From: Caballeronia insecticola
GTDB lineage: Bacteria > Pseudomonadota > Gammaproteobacteria > Burkholderiales > Burkholderiaceae
DNA: 64,000 nt
Direction of reading: 5' to 3'
NCBI RefSeq assembly: GCF_000402035.1
Contig: NC_021295.1
Span: 186,001 to 250,000 of the forward strand
Shown: positions 34,315 to 42,606 of the stretch, one piece after another
Position numbering within the stretch: position 1 is the first letter of the stretch
How the letters are laid out: each line of letters opens with the position of its first letter
Program-made: the position numbers and the translations under genes
Notes under the pieces: model-generated
Databases searched by the model: none
Seen by the model: only the letters and a program-made list of their open reading frames with translations
Told to the model about the DNA's origin: nothing

Positions 34315-34585
34315 TCTGAGCGCGCTTCGTCATGCGCGTTCAACCATTAAGAAGTCGAAGGAAAAGCCTTCGAGTCCGATGAAATCCGCTTGGGCGAAAG
34401 CACTCGCCACGCCGCGACAAACACCACGCAGGAACGGCGCGCATTTTTGCCGCCGCCCCCGTGTAAACAACAACGCTCTTCTCTGATGCCATCCTTCGGT
34501 GGGAGCGAATAGGCGGTCGCGTCGCCGGAAGATAGTTAGTCGCGTAACTTTCGATAACGTCGCGCGCGACGAATCTACCGCGTCC

Positions 34586-34894
34586 CTAGCTGATTCGACC
34601 TCTTTCCTCTTCTGCCATCCGGCGGACTTTCGCGGCAAGCTCAGGCGGGAGCCACACGTCCACATGTTCCCAATCCGGCGGTATCTCACGTCCCGCTGCC
34701 TGAACGGCTTTGATTACCGCGCCGACGCGCTGCTTGCTAAGCCCGCTTTCCGTCGCGGCGTCAACCTGCGAAATTCCGTCAACCAGCACGCGCCGCGCGA
34801 TTTCAACGTTGCCGACCGTCATTCGCTTCAGACGGCATGAGTGCCTTAACAATCTTTCGCCGTCATCCGTTCTGCTGCCATGTTTGCCTCGCAT
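34586..34894 (-). CDS. KorA/TrfB-like plasmid repressor
   Basis: The protein has 102 residues from ATG 34894 (MRGKHGSRTDDG). The central segment VEIARRVLVDGISQVDAATE followed by SGLSKQRVGAVIKAVQ matches the TrfB/KorA DNA-binding domain (EIARxVLVDGxxQxxxAxxxGL, xxxVxxxV). It is followed by the typical linker and WEHVDVWLPPELAAKVRRM. KorA-type proteins repress plasmid replication and transfer operons. I saw no obvious KorA operator (GTTTAGCTAAAC) nearby. The gene is isolated between stbC and a broken transposase, so its targets may have been lost. Confidence 0.65.
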   Translation of the reverse strand: MRGKHGSRTDDGERLLRHSCRLKRMTVGNVEIARRVLVDGISQVDAATESGLSKQRVGAVIKAVQAAGREIPPDWEHVDVWLPPELAAKVRRMAEEERGRIS

Positions 34895-35003
34895 CGACAG
34901 AATCTTGGAATGGCTGAATTCCGCCGCACCCCTTTCCGCCAAATAGAAACGTCGCATTTTGACGTAGGTTCGTTGCCAGACAAGCGTTTCAGGAGCGCGG
35001 GCG

Positions 35004-35330
35004 ATGAACACGACCGGGACCGTCACCATGTCGATGCACGAACTGGACCGACTCGGACTGATTCAGGCAGTCGCCGAACGCCGCCAACTCAAGCCAGGCC
35101 CTGCCGCCGAGCGGCAAGGTCTGAGCACCCGCCAGATTCGGCGTCCGGTGGCGCGCTATCCTGACGACGGGCCAACCGGGCTGGTGTCACGTCGACGGGC
35201 GAAGCCCACCAACAATCGGCAGGATGCGGCAACGGCCAATCGGGCGCTCACGATCATTCGCGAGCGCTACGCGGATTTTGGTCCGAGCTCGGCCTGCGAG
35301 GAACTGCCGTCTCAGCCATGCCTACCGCTA
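35004..35330 (+). pseudogene. N-terminal fragment of an ISNCY-family transposase
   Basis: The frame starts at ATG 35004 and reads TVTMSMHELDRLGLIQAVAE, then GLSTRQIRRPVARYPDDGP, GLVSRRRAKPTNN and IIRERYADFGPSSACEEL. This is the standard start of ISNCY transposases, whose helix-turn-helix is followed by the ERYxDFGPTLAxEKL region. Family resemblance ends near 35330, so the catalytic core is missing. The remnant lies at the right edge of the mobile mosaic, just before the porin gene. Confidence 0.72.
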
Positions 35331-35455
35331 TCAAGATACTGCCAAAACGACGCCGATATTATTCATGTCAAGCTCGAAGGTACCGCGCCGCATTCATGAA
35401 TAACGGCGGTCCCTAGGCGTTCTCCTGACGGCACGACATGGCACGCTTCAAGCGA

Positions 35456-36586
35456 TCAGAACGAATGCCGCAGTCCGATGATCGCGCCGAGTTGCCCTAC
35501 GCCCACCGCAGGCGTCGTACCGCCGCCGCCCGCGCTCACCGAAAATCGCGCGCGAGCGCTGTTCCACAGATAGGCGACGTTACCGTACACTGCGGTTCGC
35601 TTCGACAGAAAATACGTCGCGCGCAGGCTCGCCATGGTCGCGCGTGTATCGTGTTGCTGAACGATCACCCGATACGCTTCTCCATCAAGCGCCAGCGCGG
35701 GCGTGACGTAGTACTGCGCGCCGAGATAGAAGAGATTGGAGCGCACGCTCCCGGCCGTGTCATCCGACGTCACGCGGCGACCTATCCAGCCACCGCCCAG
35801 CTTGACGCCCATCACGTTGACGTAACCGTTCGTCTGAATGCGGGCATCTTTGTCCCCGCTCGATGTGATGTGAGTCGGTGTGACGCCATCGAAGAAGTTC
35901 GCGGCCGCGTTCGTGCCGCCGCGTTGCTCGTCGTAGGACGTCGCAAGGCCGAAATAGGTGCCGTCGTACTTCAGCATCGCACTCCATTCGCGGCATTGAC
36001 TCACGTCGCCGGGTACCGGTCCGAAGCAGGTGCCCTGTCCCGGCGAATTGCCCGTGCCGGCGCTGTCGCGGCCAGCCGAGTATGAGCCGCCGACGCTCAC
36101 GCCATAAAACTTGCCTTTGTAGGCGATCGTGTTGTCGCTTCGAGCGTTCGGCAGGTAGGCATCCAGTGCGCCGATGCCGTAGATGTCGGGGCCGAGGATA
36201 TCGGCGTCTCCCATGGCCCAATAGGTCATCGTGTATTGGCGCCCCAAGGACAATGTTCCCCACGGCCCTTCCAGGCCGACGAACGCCTGCCGTCCGAAGA
36301 GTCGCCCGCCTTGTCCCGAGTCGCCCGCCCGCACGTTGAAGCCGCTTTCGAGTACGAATACGGCCTTCATCGCTCCGCCCAGATCCTCGACGCCTCGCAT
36401 GCCCCAGCGTGAGGGAAACTCGCCCGTGATGCCGGGCATACGCACGACGGCATCGCCCGCTGCATTGGCGTGCGACACGTATTCGACGCCCGTGTCGATC
36501 ACGCCGTACAAGGTGACGCTGCTTTGCGCATGGGCGGAAGCATTGAACAACCCGGCGACAAAGATCGCGATGCGGCCATATCTCAT
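35456..36586 (-). CDS. Gram-negative general porin (Burkholderia OmpC-like)
   Basis: The 376-residue porin starts at ATG 36586 (MRYGRIAIFV), with AGGAG upstream. The signal peptide ends in SAHA, followed by QSSVTLYGVIDTGVEYVSHA. Family landmarks follow: SRWGMRGVEDLGGAMKAVF, GRQAFVGLEGPWGTLSLGRQ and a terminal LRHSF. It is divergent from the DUF4863 gene and lies beside an aromatic-compound locus, so it may admit that substrate. The direction does not fix which operon it serves. Confidence 0.92.
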   Translation of the reverse strand: MRYGRIAIFVAGLFNASAHAQSSVTLYGVIDTGVEYVSHANAAGDAVVRMPGITGEFPSRWGMRGVEDLGGAMKAVFVLESGFNVRAGDSGQGGRLFGRQAFVGLEGPWGTLSLGRQYTMTYWAMGDADILGPDIYGIGALDAYLPNARSDNTIAYKGKFYGVSVGGSYSAGRDSAGTGNSPGQGTCFGPVPGDVSQCREWSAMLKYDGTYFGLATSYDEQRGGTNAAANFFDGVTPTHITSSGDKDARIQTNGYVNVMGVKLGGGWIGRRVTSDDTAGSVRSNLFYLGAQYYVTPALALDGEAYRVIVQQHDTRATMASLRATYFLSKRTAVYGNVAYLWNSARARFSVSAGGGGTTPAVGVGQLGAIIGLRHSF

Positions 36587-37060
36587 GAACTCTCCTGTGA
36601 GCGACATACCGATTTAATTCGGATACCGCATGTCTCATCATTGTTTTGGAAACTACCGCGGCGAGCTTGGGGATAGAGCGTCGAGCCGACAACGGGGAAA
36701 CCCCGGTGTCGAATACATTGCAGAACGCGATCAGGAACCGCATGCGAGACGATGTTGCTTTGTTCACGCAATCGTGAGACATCGCATTTTCTCTCCCACG
36801 CCGTTCGAGGAGAAATCATCTATGGGTAGGAGCAAACGACCCTTCACTCGATGCCCGAAAGACGAATTGAAATGTGTTCAACCTGCTCTTGAACGGCTTT
36901 GATGGATAGCTGCGTGGGTGCGAACGCCATCGTTCACTACGCCGCTTTTCAACTTGCACGACATTCAAGCTTGCCTTGCAACAACTTCGCTTCCAGCGCG
37001 CGAAGCTACATGGCATCGTGGCTCGGGCCAGCCGTCATTCAAACTCAAGGAGAGAATGCA
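36587..37060. promoter_or_regulatory. Divergent intergenic region between the porin and the DUF4863 gene
   Basis: I see no gene in this 474-base stretch. It should hold the two divergent promoters. The only clear signals are the ribosome sites at its ends: AGGAG before the porin and AAGGAGAG before the DUF4863 gene. No convincing operator palindrome was noticed. Confidence 0.4.
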
Positions 37061-37615
37061 ATGTCCCCGCTTCAAACTGCCGAAACCCGCAAAGACGAAC
37101 TCGTCGCGCGCTGCCTGCCCTTCCTTCAGGAGGTCAGGGATATGACGACGGACTCCGACGTCGAACAATGGCTCAACACAAAATACGGCCTCGATAGCAC
37201 GTTGTATAAGGATCTGGCCCGTCTCATCAGGCTTGGCGTGCAAGAAGGCTGGGCGGCCGATGTCGAGATTTCCGGCCCGCGCTATCGGCGCGCAAGGCTA
37301 GTCGAGCCGTGTCCGGAAACGTTCTACTTCAGCATCACGGCGGTTCTGATGGACAGCACCGGGAATGATCAAACCAATCCTGAAGGCAGTCTCCGCGGCG
37401 ACTACCACGCGCATCCGTATGGCGAGTTCAATATGGTGGTGCCGCTTGACGAAGGCGCAGCGCTCAACGGACCGAATGGATGGTGCTATGGGGGATGGAC
37501 TGCGCCCGCACCGGGAAGTCATCACTATCCGGAGGCGAAGGGCGGCGCCGTGATTGCCTTGTTTTTCCTGCCTGCCGGACGAATTGCGTACGACATCGAG
37601 CCGCCCAGGCAATAA
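37061..37615 (+). CDS. DUF4863 family protein, 4-hydroxylaminobenzoate-lyase-like (PnbB-like)
   Basis: The 184-residue protein starts at ATG 37061, behind AAGGAGAG. An N-terminal helical part (LQEVRDMTTDSDVEQWLNTK) precedes a cupin-like beta domain with DYHAHPYGEFNMVVPLDEGA, GWCYGGWTAPAPGSHHYPEA and GGAVIALFFLPAGRIAY. The His/Glu pattern HAHPYGE and later SHHYP fits a cupin metal or substrate site. As I recall, this family (DUF4863) includes PnbB, which converts 4-hydroxylaminobenzoate to protocatechuate and ammonia. A PcaK-like carrier lies convergently next door and a broken nitroreductase is 9 kb away, which agrees with nitro- or aminobenzoate metabolism. The exact substrate is unproven. 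Confidence 0.6.
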   Translation: MSPLQTAETRKDELVARCLPFLQEVRDMTTDSDVEQWLNTKYGLDSTLYKDLARLIRLGVQEGWAADVEISGPRYRRARLVEPCPETFYFSITAVLMDSTGNDQTNPEGSLRGDYHAHPYGEFNMVVPLDEGAALNGPNGWCYGGWTAPAPGSHHYPEAKGGAVIALFFLPAGRIAYDIEPPRQ

Positions 37616-37686
37616 GAGCCGAAGGGTTTTGGCGAATCCTCTGCAATGTCACGCGGCTTGCAGAGGATTTTCATTTCTTAGCGCTG

Positions 37687-39048
37687 TTAATGAACCGCCG
37701 GCTGGCGGGCTTGCGCATCGGACCTGGCGGCCTGGCGGCTTGTCAACTGCTTGAACAACAATGCCACGCACGACACCGCACCAGCCGCCGCGACCACGCT
37801 GAAGATGCCTGGCAAACTCATCTGCTGCCGCGAGAGCTCCGCGACGAGAAAGGAACCCGCGATCCCACCGAAGCGGCCAACGCCGAGCATCCACGCAACG
37901 CCGGTGCCGCGCCCCGCCGTGGGATAGAACGCCGCCGCGAGCGACGGCATCGATGCCTGTGCCGTGTTCACGAGCACGCCCGCGATGAACACGGCGCATA
38001 CCAGCAAGCCGACATTGCCGACAGTCTGGCCGATCGCATACACGCAGATCGCGCCGAGCGCATACGCCGCGGCCACGACACCGTTCGGATTGAAGCGATC
38101 CATCAACATGCCGCACAACACAGTTCCCACGCCACCGAGCGGAAAGAGTGCGGAGACCATCGCGGCGCGTTGCGGACTGAGGCCCGCATCCCTGAGCAGC
38201 ACCGGCATCCAGTTGATGAGGCCATAGAAGATGACGAGGCCCATGAAATAGCATAGCCACAGCATCGACGAGCCCAAGATGTACGAGCGAGACAACACGA
38301 CGCGCGCCCCGCCGCTGCCTGCCGCGTGCATCACGCTCTCGTGCATCGTGAACGCTTCAGCCGGCGGAACTTCGGGCGTCATGCGCGCGAGGACCCGCCG
38401 GATGCGCTCGACGGGCTTTCGCTTCGACACCATGTATTGAATGGATTCCGGCAGCACCAGCACAAGCATGGCCGTCAGGATCAATGGCACGGCGCCCCCG
38501 AAGTACAGCACGCCGCGCCAGCCGAATTGCGGAATCATCCATGCGGCAAGAAACCCGCCGAATGCGGCACCTAGCGGAAAGCCGCAAAACATCATGTTGA
38601 CGATGGTCGCACGACGGCTCTGCGGACAGAACTCGCTCATCAGCGTGACGGCATTGGGCATCGCGGCACCCAAACCGATGCCGGTCACGAAGCGCAATAC
38701 GATGAGTCCGGTCAGGTCATTCGCATAGCCCGAACTCAGGCACGCGAGTCCGAATACCAGCACCGACACGATCAGCACCAGACGCCTTCCATAACGATCG
38801 GCAAGCGGCCCAGACGAAATCGCACCGCAGGCGAGCCCGAAGAGCGCCGCGCTCAATACCGGTGCAAGCGCGGCACGGCTTAAATTCCATTCGGTCACGA
38901 GCGAAGGCGCGATGAAGCCAATCGCGGCCGTGTCGAAACCATCCATCAGCACGATTACGAAACACATCGCGAACACGAGCCACTGGTAGCGTGAAAACGG
39001 GCGCGTGTTGATGAGCGCCAGAACATCGACGGTCTTTGTATCTTCCAT
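37687..39048 (-). CDS. MFS transporter, AAHS family, PcaK/4-hydroxybenzoate-transporter-like
   Basis: The 453-residue carrier has about twelve membrane segments. Helix 1 carries IVLMDGFDTAAIGFIAPSL, and the loop 2-3 motif is GPLADRYGRRLVL. IGLGAAMPNAVTLMSEFCP in helix 4 is characteristic of PcaK/BenK-like aromatic acid:proton symporters. A GAGGAAG ribosome site precedes the ATG. The gene lies downstream of, and in the same direction as, the LysR gene and the oxygenase gene set (238-base gap), so it probably imports the aromatic acid that this locus degrades. Confidence 0.9.
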   Translation of the reverse strand: MEDTKTVDVLALINTRPFSRYQWLVFAMCFVIVLMDGFDTAAIGFIAPSLVTEWNLSRAALAPVLSAALFGLACGAISSGPLADRYGRRLVLIVSVLVFGLACLSSGYANDLTGLIVLRFVTGIGLGAAMPNAVTLMSEFCPQSRRATIVNMMFCGFPLGAAFGGFLAAWMIPQFGWRGVLYFGGAVPLILTAMLVLVLPESIQYMVSKRKPVERIRRVLARMTPEVPPAEAFTMHESVMHAAGSGGARVVLSRSYILGSSMLWLCYFMGLVIFYGLINWMPVLLRDAGLSPQRAAMVSALFPLGGVGTVLCGMLMDRFNPNGVVAAAYALGAICVYAIGQTVGNVGLLVCAVFIAGVLVNTAQASMPSLAAAFYPTAGRGTGVAWMLGVGRFGGIAGSFLVAELSRQQMSLPGIFSVVAAAGAVSCVALLFKQLTSRQAARSDAQARQPAVH

Positions 39049-39286
39049 TGCTTCCTCTCTCTATCCACGGGGCGCCCAGATTAAGAGCGCGCATACGCGC
39101 GAACAACCCGGCAAATTACGAAGGCGCGGCGCGAATCGCGAGGAAGTGTCATGTGACGCCTCCCGCGATCACGCCGTTTCGATCAGAAAAGCCCATTTTT
39201 ACGGGCATTTCAACGACGTTCAGGCGATCGCACGCAGCAGCGCAATCGTGGGGAATTCCCTGCATGAGGATCTTGAATGCCGCGCA

Positions 39287-40261
39287 TCAGCGGCAGCGCA
39301 CCTGGCGCGAAACGTCGATGAGTTGCTGTCTGAGCCATTGCAGCGCGGGGTCCGCATCGTTGCGCTCGTGCCAGACAGCGCGCACGGCGACGTCGGGGCA
39401 TTCGTAGGGCGCCGCGCGCATCTTCAGTTCGCCATGACGCTCCAGTTCACGAGCGAGCGACGAAGGCACCAGCGCGAGCATGTCGCTGTGGCGCAAGAGC
39501 GCGGGAATCGCGAGCGAGTGTGCAACGGCCATGCGCACGCGAGGTATCGCCGCGCTATCGGCATAAGCACGGTTAAGCGCTTCACGATCGAACATCTCCG
39601 ACTGCCGCGCCAGTCCGCGTTCGACGATAAAGCCGCTCACCGCGCCTTCCTCCTCGCCGCCCTGCGAGACCGCGAGTAAGGGATACGCCAGCAAGTCGGC
39701 AGGCGCGAGCGCGCGGTCCGCGATCGGGTGTTCGCGATGCAGCAGCACGACGTCGGTCTGCTCCCAGACCTGAAGAGAACGAAAGCGGCGCGGCACATCG
39801 GCGAAAATGCCGACCGCCAGATCGATGCGCCCGACATCGATCTGGCCCGCGAGGTCGAGCCGCGTCGAAGGCCGCACGACGAGATCGACCAACGGCGCTT
39901 CCGCGCGCAGGCGTTGACTGAGCCTGCCCAGCAAGAGCGCGGTAATGTAGTCGTTCGCGGCGATCACGAACGTCCGCTGCGCAACGCCTGGATCGAACGC
40001 ATCGACGCCGAGTGCCGCCTTGATCTGCGCGAGCGCACCGCGCACCTGCGTCGCCATTGCGAGCGCGCGCACGGTGGGCTCCATGCCACGTCCGGTGCGG
40101 ATGAACAAATCGTCGCCGAGCACATCGCGCATGCGGCCGAGCGCATGACTGATGGCGGACTGGCTCAGATTGAGGCGTTTGCCCGCCAGCGCGAGATTGC
40201 GGTCCTCGTAAATCGCGTCGAAGACGCGCAGCAGGTTGAGGTCGATGCGGTCCGTGGACAT
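39287..40261 (-). CDS. LysR-family regulator (NodD/NahR-like subgroup)
   Basis: The 324-residue protein starts at ATG 40261 (MSTDRIDLNLLRVFD). The winged helix reads LLRVFDAIYEDRNLALAGKR, then LNLSQSAISHALGRMRD and DDLFIRTGRGMEPT, the form typical of NodD/NahR/LinR-type regulators of aromatic catabolism. It begins four bases after the stop of the amidotransferase gene and is co-directional with it, so it appears to be part of the oxygenase operon and may regulate both this and the MFS gene. Confidence 0.88.
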   Translation of the reverse strand: MSTDRIDLNLLRVFDAIYEDRNLALAGKRLNLSQSAISHALGRMRDVLGDDLFIRTGRGMEPTVRALAMATQVRGALAQIKAALGVDAFDPGVAQRTFVIAANDYITALLLGRLSQRLRAEAPLVDLVVRPSTRLDLAGQIDVGRIDLAVGIFADVPRRFRSLQVWEQTDVVLLHREHPIADRALAPADLLAYPLLAVSQGGEEEGAVSGFIVERGLARQSEMFDREALNRAYADSAAIPRVRMAVAHSLAIPALLRHSDMLALVPSSLARELERHGELKMRAAPYECPDVAVRAVWHERNDADPALQWLRQQLIDVSRQVRCR

Positions 40262-40265
40262 GGCA

Positions 40266-41015
40266 TCACTCCGCGCGCGACATCGCATAGTGCCGGCAAC
40301 GCTCGCCGAACGCTTCGAACAGCGCGCGCGACAGCGCATCGCTCGCTGTCATCGCTTCGGGATGCCATTGAACGCCCAGTGCGAAAGGATGTCCGTCGAG
40401 ACGAACGGCCTCGATCAGGCCGTCGGGCGCACGCGCTTCCACGACGAGGCCGGGAGCAAGCGCGGCGACGCCCTGACGATGCAGGGAATTCACCCGCACG
40501 CTCCGCGCGCCACCCGCGAGCATCGACAATGTGCTGTCATCGACGAGTTCGATGTCGTGCCGATAGCGGTAGCGCACGAGCAACGCTTCGCTCATGTCTT
40601 CGAGATGATCTTCGGAATGCCCGGACACATGGATGTCGGAGTGCAAGGTGCCGCCGAACGCGACGTTCATCTCCTGAAATCCACGGCAAATGCCGAGGAC
40701 CGGCATGCCGCGATCGGCGGCGCCTCGCATCAGTTCGAGCGCGACATGATCGCGGTCCACATCGACGAGCATGGCGTCATCTGTTTCGCCGCCGTATCGG
40801 CGGGCTTCGACATTCGATGCGCCGCCCGGAAACAGCAGGCCGCTGACGACCTCGAGATAGTCCGCAACGGACTCGATGTCGCGCGACGCCGGAATCAGCA
40901 CCGGATTCACGCGCGAGCAGGCGGTCAACGCACGGACATAGCTATGTTTCGCGCCATGCGAATCATGCTCGCCGACAAAAAAGCGATCGCACACCACGCC
41001 GACGATCGGCTTCAT
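40266..41015 (-). CDS. Class I glutamine amidotransferase-like protein (peptidase C26, PuuD/AtdA2-like gamma-glutamyl hydrolase)
   Basis: The 249-residue protein has the C26 architecture: PGGASNVEARRYG, the nucleophile elbow PVLGICRGFQEMNVAFGG (Cys110) and the catalytic pair in GVQWHPEAM. Such enzymes hydrolyse gamma-glutamyl amides (PuuD) or assist amine transformation in aniline dioxygenase systems (AtdA2/TadT type). Its ATG overlaps the end of the ferredoxin-reductase gene by four bases, and a glutamine-synthetase-like gene lies three genes upstream. The pair could attach and remove glutamate on an amine substrate or product of the Rieske oxygenase. The amine is not identified. Confidence 0.85.
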   Translation of the reverse strand: MKPIVGVVCDRFFVGEHDSHGAKHSYVRALTACSRVNPVLIPASRDIESVADYLEVVSGLLFPGGASNVEARRYGGETDDAMLVDVDRDHVALELMRGAADRGMPVLGICRGFQEMNVAFGGTLHSDIHVSGHSEDHLEDMSEALLVRYRYRHDIELVDDSTLSMLAGGARSVRVNSLHRQGVAALAPGLVVEARAPDGLIEAVRLDGHPFALGVQWHPEAMTASDALSRALFEAFGERCRHYAMSRAE

Positions 41016-42238
41016 TGCGCGGCTCCCTTAAGGTCGAATGCAGAATCCTGAACCTGATACAGCGTGAGCCTCGTGCTTTTAGCGAGCAGCTTGCGCGCCA
41101 ACATGTGCTCTTGCGGGCGATTGACGCTGTCTACGGCAATCAGCACATCGCCGCGGAAATAGAAAACGGAGAACTTTTTTTCTTCGACGGAACCGCGCAA
41201 TCCATGATGCGTGAAGCCCGTGTTGACGCCGGCCATCTGCAGCTTCAGGTCGTATTGATCGGACCAGAACCAAGGCACCGCACGATAGGGTTCGGGCTTT
41301 CCGGTTACCGTGGCGGCCGCGCTCCTCGCCATGTCGTTCGCGTTCTGCACCGACTCCACGCGACACGCCCGCGACCCCGCTGATGCCCAATGCGGCACGA
41401 ACGAAGCGCAGTCACCCGCCGCGACGATTGCAGGGTCGCTCGTGCGGCCGCATTCATCGACGGCGATGCCGCCCGCCACGGTCAGTCCGCACTCCGCCGC
41501 GATCTCCGTATTCGGCACGACGCCGATGCCCACCACGACGACCTCGCATGGCAAGTGCGTGTCGTCGTCGAGGACGACAGATACTGCGCCGTCGGCAGGC
41601 CGCACCGCGACGACCTTGCGCCCGCATCTGAACGCGACATCATGCAGTTCGTGCGCGCGCTGCATGAAGTCCGACATCCAGGGCGACGCGACGCGCGCGA
41701 GCACGCGTGCCTCGGTCTCGACGACCGTTACGTCGACGCCCATCTGACGCAGCGACGCCGCAGCTTCCAGACCGATATAACCGCCACCGATCACCACCGC
41801 CCGCCGCGCCGAGCGCGCTGCTCGCGCGAGCCGCCGCGCATCGCGCAAATCGCGCAGGTAATGAACCGCGTCGAGTTGCGCTCCGGGACAATCGAGCTTG
41901 CGTACGCGCGCGCCTGTCGTCAGCGCGAGATGGGTATAGCCGATGCGCGTGCCCTCGTGCAGTTCCACTTCGCGACGCTCGCGATCAATATACGTCGCGC
42001 GCATCGAAGGCATCCACTCGATCTTCTCTTCATCGAAAAAGGCCGGCGAACGCAGTGGCAGACGCCCCTCGCTGAAGGCGCCCGACAGAAACGCCTTCGA
42101 CAGGGGCGGACGTTGATAAGGGGCATCGGGCTCGTCGCCGAGCAGCACGATGCGGCCATCGAAGCCATGTTCCCGCGCGGACGCCGCGAGCTGCACGCCC
42201 GCATACGACGCGCCGACGATCACGAGCGTGCGATTCAT
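41012..42238 (-). CDS. FAD-dependent ferredoxin reductase of the oxygenase system
   Basis: The 408-residue flavoprotein has two dinucleotide sites, IVGASYAGVQLAASARE at the N-terminus (FAD) and AVVIGGGYIGLEAAASL near 145 (NADH). A second FAD motif follows in GRTSDPAIVAAGDCASF. It belongs to the rhodocoxin/putidaredoxin-reductase group that passes electrons from NAD(P)H to a 2Fe-2S ferredoxin. The ferredoxin gene lies four bases upstream and the Rieske oxygenase gene further upstream, so it is the reductase of a three-component oxygenase. Confidence 0.92.
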   Translation of the reverse strand: MNRTLVIVGASYAGVQLAASAREHGFDGRIVLLGDEPDAPYQRPPLSKAFLSGAFSEGRLPLRSPAFFDEEKIEWMPSMRATYIDRERREVELHEGTRIGYTHLALTTGARVRKLDCPGAQLDAVHYLRDLRDARRLARAARSARRAVVIGGGYIGLEAAASLRQMGVDVTVVETEARVLARVASPWMSDFMQRAHELHDVAFRCGRKVVAVRPADGAVSVVLDDDTHLPCEVVVVGIGVVPNTEIAAECGLTVAGGIAVDECGRTSDPAIVAAGDCASFVPHWASAGSRACRVESVQNANDMARSAAATVTGKPEPYRAVPWFWSDQYDLKLQMAGVNTGFTHHGLRGSVEEKKFSVFYFRGDVLIAVDSVNRPQEHMLARKLLAKSTRLTLYQVQDSAFDLKGAAQ

Positions 42239-42242
42239 GATC

Positions 42243-42566
42243 TCACCCTTGCCTTTGTGGAATCTGCACGACGAGTCCGTTCATCGCGGCGCTCGCGACG
42301 AGCTGGCAACTCAGACGGCTCTCGGGACGGCGCTCGGCCGCGACACCGTCGAGCAGTTCGATTTCCGACTCATCGGGCGATGGCAACTGCGCCGTGGACG
42401 ACTCGTCGATATAAACGTGGCAGGTTGCGCAGGACAGGCATCCGCCGCATTCCGCATCGATGCCGCGCACGTTGTTGTGAATCGCGGCTTCCATTACGCT
42501 CGTGCCGTCGGGTACGTCGATCTCGCGACGCTCGCCGTCGCGCAGAATATAGGTTACAACAGGCAT
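42243..42566 (-). CDS. Adrenodoxin-type 2Fe-2S ferredoxin
   Basis: The 107-residue protein starts at ATG 42566 (MPVVTYILRDG), behind AAGGAGA. The iron-sulfur ligands are visible: Cys40, Cys46 and Cys49 in AECGGCLSCATCHVYI, and Cys87 in SRLSCQLV. Conserved elements GTSVMEAAIHNNVRGI and PSPDESEIELLD identify the putidaredoxin/terpredoxin type. It should shuttle electrons from the adjacent reductase to the Rieske oxygenase. The pairing of an adrenodoxin-type ferredoxin with a phthalate-dioxygenase-like alpha subunit is less usual than a built-in reductase. Confidence 0.93.
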   Translation of the reverse strand: MPVVTYILRDGERREIDVPDGTSVMEAAIHNNVRGIDAECGGCLSCATCHVYIDESSTAQLPSPDESEIELLDGVAAERRPESRLSCQLVASAAMNGLVVQIPQRQG

Positions 42567-42606
42567 GACAATTCTCCTTGCTATGGGCGCATGAAAAGGC
42601 GCAGCG

